From Maridesulfovibrio sp. (GTDB lineage: Bacteria > Desulfobacterota > Desulfovibrionia > Desulfovibrionales > Desulfovibrionaceae), in assembly GCF_963666665.1 (NCBI RefSeq), contig NZ_OY762999.1:1431501-1495500 (forward strand): a stretch of 64,000 nucleotides of DNA, given 5' to 3'. Below are positions 7,273 to 14,250 of the stretch, piece after piece; positions within the stretch are counted from its first letter, which is position 1; each line of letters begins with the position of its first letter. Below the pieces are notes generated by a model. It made no database searches, was not told where the DNA came from, and worked only from the letters and a program-made list of their open reading frames with translations. Made by a program: the position numbers and the translations under genes.

Positions 7273-7563
7273 GACAATCCTTTATATAATTGGGTTAATT
7301 ATTATTTAGTACGGAGAAACTTTCGAAGTCCCTCTCATCCATTTCCAATTATATAGTCAAAGACCTCATCAATCAGCATCAACAGGAATGATGAACATTC
7401 GGCATCAATATCCACGACATTTGTCGTAGTCATTTGAACCATTGGATATTTATTGATAAATCAGAATATATTTCACACAGAATTCTCACAGAACCAGTTA
7501 CAGACATTACTAGTTGCCATTACTGCTATAATTGCTATTGTTCTGTTGAAATGGAGAAATGAA
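7273..7563. other. Divergent intergenic region with inverted repeats
   Basis: This 291-bp AT-rich gap separates the divergent ABM gene and solute-binding protein gene. It contains an 11-bp perfect inverted repeat (7283-7293 with 7345-7355, TATATAATTGG) about 50 bp apart, and a smaller ACGAC/GTCGT dyad at 7414-7427. Either could be an operator; no regulator is encoded next to them. A frame open from a TTG at 7453 runs into the solute-binding protein, but it has no supporting ribosome-binding site. Confidence 0.4.
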
Positions 7564-8361
7564 ATGCGGTTCTACGTTAACAACATACTGAAAATTATAA
7601 TTCTGTTCTGTATTGCCTCAACAATTCATAATCCACTAGCGTATGCAGAAAAAGAACCAATAATCATTACATACAATGATTACTGGCCACTTTTCAGAAC
7701 TGATAAAAACGGAACAAGATCAGGTATTTTTTATGAAATTGTTTCAGAAGCTATGGACAGCATTGATATTAAAATTAGATGGGAATCGTATCCTTGGGCC
7801 AGATGTCAGAACTACATAAAAACAGGAAGAGCGGATGGCATAATGACTGTCCGGACCGTTGAGCGGTCAGAATATACTGTAACCCATCCAACGCCATTCT
7901 ATAATCAACACCTTCAGATATTCACCTATCGGGATAATCCCCAAAAGGCATTCATTGATCAGGTGAAAAATCCGGAAGACATAAAAAAGACGGGCCTTTC
8001 CGTCATTACCTATGTCGGTAATGGATGGAACAAAAACAATGTTCAATCCCTTGGAATCAAAACGCATGAAGCCTCAAAACCTGACAATGTATGGCCAATG
8101 CTGGCATACAGGAGAGGTGACGTTGTAATTGAGTGGCCCGTTGCGGCATGGATAGAAATAAAAAAAATGAATCTTTCACGAAAAATAGTGCAGACAAATG
8201 GCACAGTAGGCTTCATACCCTTCCATCTACTGATCAGTAAAAAAAGCAAGTATGTCGAAGCACTGCCTAAATTCGAAAAAGCTATTCAGGCAATGACAAA
8301 GAGTGGAAGAATAGACAGCATCATTAGAAAATACATGCAAAAGGTACGGCAAGCCGAATAA
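7564..8361 (+). CDS. Periplasmic solute-binding protein, family 3
   Basis: This 265-aa protein begins with a signal peptide (RFYVNNILKIIILFCIAS... with probable cleavage after AYA near residue 28). It continues as a family 3 periplasmic binding fold: PIIITYNDYWPLFRTD, then GIFYEIVSEAMDSIDIKIRW and WARCQNYIKTGRADGIMTVR. This class usually binds amino acids or small polar solutes. No permease or ATPase gene is adjacent, so it may serve a remote transporter or a sensor. I start at the ATG at 7564 (GGAG 7 nt upstream). A longer frame from a TTG at 7453 would put a hydrophobic segment before the signal peptide and lacks a good site. Confidence 0.83.
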   Translation: MRFYVNNILKIIILFCIASTIHNPLAYAEKEPIIITYNDYWPLFRTDKNGTRSGIFYEIVSEAMDSIDIKIRWESYPWARCQNYIKTGRADGIMTVRTVERSEYTVTHPTPFYNQHLQIFTYRDNPQKAFIDQVKNPEDIKKTGLSVITYVGNGWNKNNVQSLGIKTHEASKPDNVWPMLAYRRGDVVIEWPVAAWIEIKKMNLSRKIVQTNGTVGFIPFHLLISKKSKYVEALPKFEKAIQAMTKSGRIDSIIRKYMQKVRQAE

Positions 8362-8402
8362 TCCGGCACGAAAGGACTTCATACCGGATCAAATATTCAA
8401 AC

Positions 8403-9056
8403 CTAAAGTGATGCAATTCCTTCGCGCAAGGCGTACAGCGTGGCTTCGACACGGTTAGCCAGATGCAGCTTGGAAAGAATGCTGGTCATGTGAGTGCGAA
8501 CAGTTGCTTCACTGACAAACATTTCCTCGGCAATAGCCTTGTTGCTCTTGCCTTTGGATACCAGTTTGAGGGTATCCAGCTCACGGGGGGTAAGCGGATC
8601 AGGAGTAGGAGTTTCAGACTCTTCTCCCGGCTGGGAAAGTTCTGATAGCACCTTGCGAGCAATATCAGGGGCAAGTGAAGGCTCGCCGCGATGTACACGT
8701 CGAATGGCTTCCAGCAATTCATCCGGAGTGGAATCCTTGAGCAGATAGCCCATGGCTCCCGCCTTGATAGCGGGGAAAAGCTTATCGTCTGTGGCAAAGC
8801 TGGTCAGGGCAATTATCCGCCCCGGAAGCTTACGGTCCCGGATCTCGCGAATAGCCTGAATACCGTCCATAACAGGCATAAGCATATCCATAAGAATAAT
8901 ATCCGGAGAAAGTTCAGCGGTCATTTCAACGGCTTCCTGACCGTTGGCCGCCTCGCCGACAACCTTGATATCATCAAAACTACCCAGAAAACTGCGCACA
9001 CCGATACGAACGATATCGTGGTCATCAACCAGCAAAACTTTAATCACATCACTCAT
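8403..9056 (-). CDS. NarL/FixJ-family response regulator
   Basis: The 217-aa protein has a receiver domain (residues ~5-120) with the acidic pair D11/D12, phospho-acceptor D57 (IILMDMLMP), T/S at TSFA and Lys in LLKDST. A LuxR-type HTH follows near residues 152-212 (LTPRELDTLKLVSKGKSNK, AEEMFVSEATVRTHMTSIL). Phosphorylation should switch DNA binding. Its ATG overlaps the end of the histidine kinase gene by 8 bp, so the two are translated together and form a cognate pair. Targets cannot be told from the sequence. Confidence 0.94.
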   Translation of the reverse strand: MSDVIKVLLVDDHDIVRIGVRSFLGSFDDIKVVGEAANGQEAVEMTAELSPDIILMDMLMPVMDGIQAIREIRDRKLPGRIIALTSFATDDKLFPAIKAGAMGYLLKDSTPDELLEAIRRVHRGEPSLAPDIARKVLSELSQPGEESETPTPDPLTPRELDTLKLVSKGKSNKAIAEEMFVSEATVRTHMTSILSKLHLANRVEATLYALREGIASL

Positions 9057-11118
9057 CTCCGCCTCCAGTCCCTTCTACATCAAAAACTTTTACAGTCAGC
9101 ACAGTGCCCTTTCCGGGTTCGCTGTCAATATCAAGATGGGCATTAATACGCTCGACCCGTTCACGAATTCCGCGCAGCCCCATACCGCCCGTAGGCAATG
9201 TTGCAATATCAAATCCCTGACCATCATCAATTATCTGAACAACAGTCTTGCCCTCAGCAAAATCAACATTCACAGTAACAGATTCTGCCTTGGAATGCTT
9301 GGTAGAATTATTCAAGGCCTCTATGGCAATACGGAAAAGCTCTTCCTCTACGCGTAGAGGCAAGCGCCTTTCGTCCCCTTCTACAAAAAGATCGGCCCCT
9401 AGACCCGAACGGATTTCAACAGAATTCAACCGGGCCTGAATAGCCCCAACCAGCCCTTCGCTTTCCAATTCCGGCGGATGAAGGTCAAAAATAAGGGAAC
9501 GCATATCGCGCATGCCCTGCTGGGCCATTCCCTGCAAAGCCTTGAGCTGCTCAATAGCCGCATCCCTCTTGCCTGATTCAAGGGAACGTACAGCAGCATC
9601 GGAGCAAAAAGTAATCGCGTAAAGAGCCTGAGTCACGGAATCGTGCAGCTCACGGGCCAAACGCTGACGCTCACCCTGCACGACCAGCTTTTCACTCTGC
9701 TCGAACATACGGCTGTTGCGTAATGCAAGAACAGCCTGAGCCGCAAACATTTCCATAATGCGCTTATCATCACGATCAAACCCGCCGCTCTTATTGGAAA
9801 CCATGAGCAAACCAAGCTTCTTATCCCCTTCCAGCAAAGGAACAACGATCAGTGTCCGAAGCTTCTCACTACGCTCACCTTCAGGAACTTCACTTTGCGC
9901 ATCACGAACAATAATAGTTTCCCCGGCTTGAAAAGCACTGCCGTAATAAGTGGAATCCACAGGATAAAATTCCATGGGACACTTAGGGGCACCGGAACAA
10001 CAAACACAATGCAAAGAATCACCCTCAAGCAGCATCAAAACACTGCCCATTCCGTTAACAATAGTCCGTGCTTCATCAGTGATAAGACTCAGAACACTGC
10101 CATTCTTACCTTCAGGACTCTGTAAGAGGACGTTAGCAACCCGGCGCAGGCTTTCACTCTCCATAAGCTGACGCTTAGTCTGACGCGCGGCAGCGGCACT
10201 TTCAATAGCAACGGCAACGGTATTCAGAATACCGCCAATCAATTCAGTCGTGGCAGCATCGAAGGTAAATCCGGGCTTTTCAGATGAAACAAGCGCAACT
10301 CCGACCATACGATCACTGTTGGTGATGTGAAATAGAGATGCACTGCCGGAACGAACCGCCTCTGGAAGAATATCTGCAAAAGTTGAACTGGCTTTATTGG
10401 ATGAACAAAAACCGTAGCTCTTGCCATCAACGCTGCTGAGGGTGCTGCCGGAAGGACATAACCTTAAACCCTGCAAAGCACTCTGGCACTCCTTGGAACC
10501 GTAACCGAATCCGGCGCAGGGAGCGAGTCCGCCTGTATCAGGATTGACCAGAAAAATAGTACAGCAGCCTTCACCCACAGTTCCGGCCAGAACCTCTGCC
10601 AGCCTGCTCAAAACTTCATCAGGATCAAGGGCACTGGTTACAGTTCGAGAAGCTTCCAGCAAAAGCTTATTGCGCACATGTTCCGCATTCAAACGGGAAA
10701 GCAGCATGCCTGAGTAGCGGTCCGTAGTCAGGGTAAGGACCTGAACATAATAATCCTCAAGCTCTGCAAGAAACTCAAGCAGATCTGCCTGCTCAGTATA
10801 AAATTCCGTTCCTGCAGCAATAAAAGCCTGCTTACCGAGCAAGGTGCCTTCTACCACATCACGAATACCCACACCGCGATCAAGCTTTATCTCTGCACAG
10901 CTATTGAAATAATTCCCCAAAGGCTCCAAATCACCGCGTATGAAACATTCGAGACTCATGCTCACGCCGTAAGCGGCAATTCTTTTGCACTCGTCCAACC
11001 CTAGCCCCGCATACCAGCGCGGCTGGTGCTCTATCATTAATTCGGCAAATCTGGTTGCTGCAAGATCAAGATTTTCCAGCAGGTATTCACCGATTTCTTT
11101 TAATTTTTCATTCTTCAT
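9049..11118 (-). CDS. Cytoplasmic GAF-domain histidine kinase (NarX/NreB type)
   Basis: The 689-aa kinase has no membrane segments. Residues 1-145 form a helical region resembling an RsbR/globin-like input. Two GAF domains follow (~150-310 and ~325-475), then a HisKA_3 dimerisation domain with phospho-acceptor H492 (RLARELHDSVTQALY) and an HATPase_c domain (EALNNSTKHSKA, DDGQGFD, GGMGLRGIRERV). The second GAF holds a tight cysteine group, C371, C373, C374 and C380 (CVCCSGAPKC), and the first has several more cysteines. Redox or metal sensing is therefore plausible but not shown. The 3' end overlaps the response regulator start by 8 bp. It is divergent from the SDR gene. Confidence 0.92.
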   Translation of the reverse strand: MKNEKLKEIGEYLLENLDLAATRFAELMIEHQPRWYAGLGLDECKRIAAYGVSMSLECFIRGDLEPLGNYFNSCAEIKLDRGVGIRDVVEGTLLGKQAFIAAGTEFYTEQADLLEFLAELEDYYVQVLTLTTDRYSGMLLSRLNAEHVRNKLLLEASRTVTSALDPDEVLSRLAEVLAGTVGEGCCTIFLVNPDTGGLAPCAGFGYGSKECQSALQGLRLCPSGSTLSSVDGKSYGFCSSNKASSTFADILPEAVRSGSASLFHITNSDRMVGVALVSSEKPGFTFDAATTELIGGILNTVAVAIESAAAARQTKRQLMESESLRRVANVLLQSPEGKNGSVLSLITDEARTIVNGMGSVLMLLEGDSLHCVCCSGAPKCPMEFYPVDSTYYGSAFQAGETIIVRDAQSEVPEGERSEKLRTLIVVPLLEGDKKLGLLMVSNKSGGFDRDDKRIMEMFAAQAVLALRNSRMFEQSEKLVVQGERQRLARELHDSVTQALYAITFCSDAAVRSLESGKRDAAIEQLKALQGMAQQGMRDMRSLIFDLHPPELESEGLVGAIQARLNSVEIRSGLGADLFVEGDERRLPLRVEEELFRIAIEALNNSTKHSKAESVTVNVDFAEGKTVVQIIDDGQGFDIATLPTGGMGLRGIRERVERINAHLDIDSEPGKGTVLTVKVFDVEGTGGGDE

Positions 11119-11307
11119 ATTTAATCTCCGACCGATTCCGTTTCCTCGGTCCGGCCCTGAAATTCAATTCTTAATTTATCTGATAGCATAGTCAAATGCT
11201 GAAAGAATCAGACAAATGGATGAACCCTTGATTTCCTACTTCCTTTAGGCTTTACTAGTTCACCAAAACTTAAAGTATTACTTCAAAAACTCAAAAGGGA
11301 ACTCATA

Positions 11308-12012
11308 ATGGAAAATAAAACTGTCTTAATTACCGGCGGAAACAAAGGAATCGGCCTTGAGCTGACCGAGATGTTCATCGCAGACGGAGCCAACGTAATT
11401 GTTGCGGCCCGGGATTTTTCAAACTTCAAGTACAGCCAGCATCCGCAGGTAAGAACAGAAAAATACGACTTTAGCAATGTAGCAGGAATCCCTGATTTCA
11501 TTGCCGGACTGCCCGCAATCGACGTGCTGATCAACAATGCCGGAGTAATGTTCGCTACCCCGTATGACGAATATACTGCTGAAAGCGTGGATCAAGTCCT
11601 CAAGATCAATATTGAGGCTCCGGTGGCCCTGATTACCGCTGTTTCCGAATCAATGAAAGACAAAAAGTACGGTCGTATTGTGAACAACGCTTCCATTGCC
11701 GGACAAATCGGGCATCCCGATGTCTGGTATGGAATCACCAAAGCCGGAGTCATCAACATGACCAAAAGCTTTGCCAAAATCCTCGGCCCTCACGGAATCG
11801 TGATCAATGTGGTTGCTCCCGGTCCCATTGAAACCGACATGCTGCACACAATCCCCCAAGCACGCCGTGACGCAATCAAAGCCGCGGTCTACACCGGACG
11901 CTTCGGCAAACCGGAAGAAGTTGCGTCCGCCATGCACTGGCTGGCAACAGACTGCCCTGAATACATCAACGGCACCTGCATTGATATCAACAACGGTTCA
12001 TTCCCCAGATAA
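11308..12012 (+). CDS. Short-chain dehydrogenase/reductase (FabG-like)
   Basis: This 234-aa classical SDR has the Rossmann motif TGGNKGIG at residues ~9-16 and NNAG in the fourth strand. The active-site Ser and Tyr-x-x-x-Lys appear in NASIAGQIGHPDVWYGITK, followed by PGPIETDM. It should use NAD(P)H to reduce a carbonyl or oxidise an alcohol. It resembles 3-oxoacyl-ACP reductases, but with no fatty-acid genes nearby the substrate is unknown. AAGGGA precedes the ATG. It is monocistronic, divergent from the histidine kinase and convergent with the metallophosphoesterase. Confidence 0.9.
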   Translation: MENKTVLITGGNKGIGLELTEMFIADGANVIVAARDFSNFKYSQHPQVRTEKYDFSNVAGIPDFIAGLPAIDVLINNAGVMFATPYDEYTAESVDQVLKINIEAPVALITAVSESMKDKKYGRIVNNASIAGQIGHPDVWYGITKAGVINMTKSFAKILGPHGIVINVVAPGPIETDMLHTIPQARRDAIKAAVYTGRFGKPEEVASAMHWLATDCPEYINGTCIDINNGSFPR

Positions 12013-12019
12013 CTGAAAA

Positions 12020-12047
12020 TCCGGGGAGGCTTAACAATCTCCCCGGA
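12020..12047. terminator. Hairpin terminator between convergent genes
   Basis: An 8-bp stem TCCGGGGA/TCCCCGGA (12020-12027 with 12040-12047) lies between two gene ends. The minus-strand side continues ATTTTC, so it best suits the metallophosphoesterase transcript and may act weakly for the SDR. Confidence 0.6.
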
Positions 12048-12057
12048 ACCATTCCAT

Positions 12058-13164
12058 CTAAATCCGAATCTTCATCAGCACCACTTCCGGTCTGGCAGTA
12101 GTGCGCAAAGGCGGCCCCCAGATTCCGACACCGCAACTGGTATAGTAACTGGTGTCCCCTCTCTGATAAGTTCCGTACTCATTCTCATAAATACGCTTCA
12201 CAACCAGATTAAACGGGAACAGCTGCCCGTTATGGGTATGTCCTGAAACCTGCAGGGCAACATCATTCTGTTCGGCCTCTTCAAGCTCATGCGGAGTATG
12301 ATCCATGAGAATAATCGGCAGTTTATTTCCCTTGGGGATCACGTTCTTTAACGCAGCACGGACAAGTCCTCCGCCACGAAAGTTTGCAAAGTCATTGCGT
12401 CCTACCAAGAGAAATCGGCCATCAACTACGGTGGAGCTATCGCCCAGCACTTCTATTCCCTGCTGTTCCAGCATACTCCGGGACCAACTGTTGCCGAGAT
12501 AAAATTCATGATTGCCCAGAACTGCGAACTTACCCAGAGGGGCCTTAATCAGAGCAAGTTCTTCTACCGCCCCGGTCAATTCACTATCGTGATCATCCAA
12601 GACATCACCGACCATAAGCACGATATCGGGTTTCACCGAATTGACCATATTTACAACCGCAGCAACGCGGTCACGAGTCATCAGCTTTCCGGCATGCAGA
12701 TCTGAAAACATCGCCACACGGTATTCTTTAGCCTCTTTGCTACCGTTAGATAGGTCAAATGCAATTTCCTTAACCGCTGGTGAGGTTGCGTTGATATACC
12801 CGCCTACTGTCATCACAATAGAAATAAGACAAAGGACTCCGAACACCTTCAACCTCGGCACCTTGATACCATTCCCGAGAAGCTTCATACCCCAGCGGAT
12901 CGGCTCAAAACATAGCCCTACCGGAACCATGCAGGCGATAATAGCTGCCCAGCTATAGCCGGCACCCAGCATAAAAATCTTCAGCAGGTACGGTAAATGC
13001 TCCGGGAAAAACACTGTAATCGGCATGACAAGAGTCATCAGATCGGTAGCAGTAAGCACACCACGCCTGATTTTGAGATTATCAACCAGCAACCTGCAGA
13101 TCCAAAGCCGGACGTACAGATAAAAAAGTATATAAGTAATTGTCGCTCTTACATAAAAAGACAT
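12058..13164 (-). CDS. Membrane-anchored metallophosphoesterase
   Basis: The 368-aa protein has three to four hydrophobic segments in its first ~125 residues, including one near residues 110-125. A calcineurin-like metallophosphoesterase domain follows, with the metal-binding motifs FSDLHAG, VGDVLDDHD, GNHEFYLG, a later DHTPHEL and GHTHNGQLFPF. This YkuE/YaeI-like layout hydrolyses phosphoesters at the membrane; related enzymes act on lipid or nucleotide substrates. All metal ligands are present, so it should be active. Which side of the membrane it faces is not certain. It is a single gene, convergent with the SDR. Confidence 0.9.
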   Translation of the reverse strand: MSFYVRATITYILFYLYVRLWICRLLVDNLKIRRGVLTATDLMTLVMPITVFFPEHLPYLLKIFMLGAGYSWAAIIACMVPVGLCFEPIRWGMKLLGNGIKVPRLKVFGVLCLISIVMTVGGYINATSPAVKEIAFDLSNGSKEAKEYRVAMFSDLHAGKLMTRDRVAAVVNMVNSVKPDIVLMVGDVLDDHDSELTGAVEELALIKAPLGKFAVLGNHEFYLGNSWSRSMLEQQGIEVLGDSSTVVDGRFLLVGRNDFANFRGGGLVRAALKNVIPKGNKLPIILMDHTPHELEEAEQNDVALQVSGHTHNGQLFPFNLVVKRIYENEYGTYQRGDTSYYTSCGVGIWGPPLRTTARPEVVLMKIRI

Positions 13165-13254
13165 ATTAAGCCCGATAATCAGTTTTTATTGTTAGACTAA
13201 ACCAACTTTATACTAAGGATGGACCGCTGTAAAAACATCAGACTTTGCTCGTAA

Positions 13255-13294
13255 AAATAAAAAAGGCTGCACCGGAATGGAACAGCCTTTTAAA
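13255..13294 (-). terminator. Rho-independent terminator of dapB
   Basis: A nine-base stem AAAAGGCTG/CAGCCTTTT (13261-13269 with 13283-13291) is followed on the minus strand by a run of T residues. It starts about 26 bp after the dapB stop. Confidence 0.8.
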
Positions 13295-13319
13295 ATCAAC
13301 TAATCAGCAATCTAGCCGA

Positions 13320-14102
13320 CTAGACATCCAGCACGTCAGCCATATCGTAGAGCTTACCGGGCTTTTGCTCGGAGAGCCAGCGTGCGGCACGGAGTGCGCC
13401 CTGAGCGAAAGTTTCGCGGGAGTGTGCACGGTGGGTAACTTCAATACGTTCACCGGGTCCGAGGAAATATGCAGTATGGTCGCCCACGACGTCACCGCCG
13501 CGAACTGCCATTACGCCGAGTTCATCCTTGGTTCTTGCTCCGATGATACCGTCACGGGAATGCTTTTTAACTTCATCATAAACAAGGCCGCGAGCTTCAG
13601 CCATGCACTGAGCCAGCTTAAGTGCGGTTCCGCTAGGGGAGTCCACTTTCTTGTTATGATGAATTTCGGTCATTTCCATATCATAAGCAGGTCCGAGCAT
13701 ACGTACCAGTTCGGGCAAAATTTTGAGTAGTACGTTTACACCTACGCTCATGTTCGGAGCGAGGAAAACCGGAATTTTCTTAGCGAATTCTTCCACCTGT
13801 TCAATTTCTTCATTGGTCATGCCGGTGGTACCGATTACAACCGGGTTGCCGGTAACAGATGCAATCTCAAGCAGTTTCAGAGTCGCAGCAGGGGCAGTAA
13901 AGTCAACCACGACAGCACCGGGAACCTTGGTCAGCACTTCCTGAGCATCAGTACCGCAAACGCAGCCCAGAGAATCAAGCCCCTCTTCGCAGCCGGAACG
14001 TTCCATGACTGCTGCAAGTTTCAAATCATCACTCTGCTGCACGCAACGGACCAGTGTGTCGCCCATACGACCCTTCGCTCCAATAATTACTACATCAGTC
14101 AT
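13320..14102 (-). CDS. dapB: 4-hydroxy-tetrahydrodipicolinate reductase
   Basis: DapB reduces 4-hydroxy-tetrahydrodipicolinate with NAD(P)H in lysine and diaminopimelate synthesis, so it feeds both protein and peptidoglycan. The 260-aa product has the N-terminal nucleotide motif VVIIGAKGRMG, then VVVDFTAPAA, GTTGMTNEE and the catalytic region EIHHNKKVDSPSGTAL, and ends in RAARWLSEQKPGKLYDM. I chose the ATG at 14102 because AAGGAG lies about 5 nt upstream and the protein then begins at the Rossmann strand. The open frame runs 28 codons further into a repeat region. The upstream gap carries a dispersed repeat also found before argH. Confidence 0.95.
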   Translation of the reverse strand: MTDVVIIGAKGRMGDTLVRCVQQSDDLKLAAVMERSGCEEGLDSLGCVCGTDAQEVLTKVPGAVVVDFTAPAATLKLLEIASVTGNPVVIGTTGMTNEEIEQVEEFAKKIPVFLAPNMSVGVNVLLKILPELVRMLGPAYDMEMTEIHHNKKVDSPSGTALKLAQCMAEARGLVYDEVKKHSRDGIIGARTKDELGVMAVRGGDVVGDHTAYFLGPGERIEVTHRAHSRETFAQGALRAARWLSEQKPGKLYDMADVLDV

Positions 14103-14126
14103 TGGGTACTCCTTGAAATTTAATTT

Positions 14127-14158
14127 GATGCGCTCCGCGCTTTTATTAATATGATTTA
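14127..14158 (-). repeat. Short dispersed repeat upstream of dapB (copy 1)
   Basis: The core GATGCGCTCCGCGCTTTT (14127-14144), then a GATTTAG block 8 bases later, is matched upstream of argH at 63747-63778 with one mismatch in the 18-base core. The GC core can fold as a small hairpin. Its role is unknown. Confidence 0.6.
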
Positions 14159-14196
14159 GCCTCCGGCGGCTTAAACCCTTTTGCAAAAGGGTTTAA
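14159..14196. repeat. GC-rich dyad plus perfect 26-bp palindrome between dapB and ligA
   Basis: GCCTCCGGCGGC (14159-14170) is followed directly by a perfect palindrome at 14171-14196 (arms TTAAACCCTTTTG/CAAAAGGGTTTAA). The reverse complement of the same 12-mer occurs at 16266-16277. From experience this motif is common between genes of desulfovibrios, like a REP element. It also lies downstream of ligA and could help end that transcript. Confidence 0.6.
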
Positions 14197-14250
14197 AAAT
14201 CCCAAAACCTTTTAGTTTGTCTTCGCCTCTGGCATACTTTAAAATTTGCT

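Noticed and set aside
7453..7563. TTG start for the solute-binding protein
   Set aside because: It adds a segment before the signal peptide and has no good ribosome-binding site; ATG at 7564 has GGAG.
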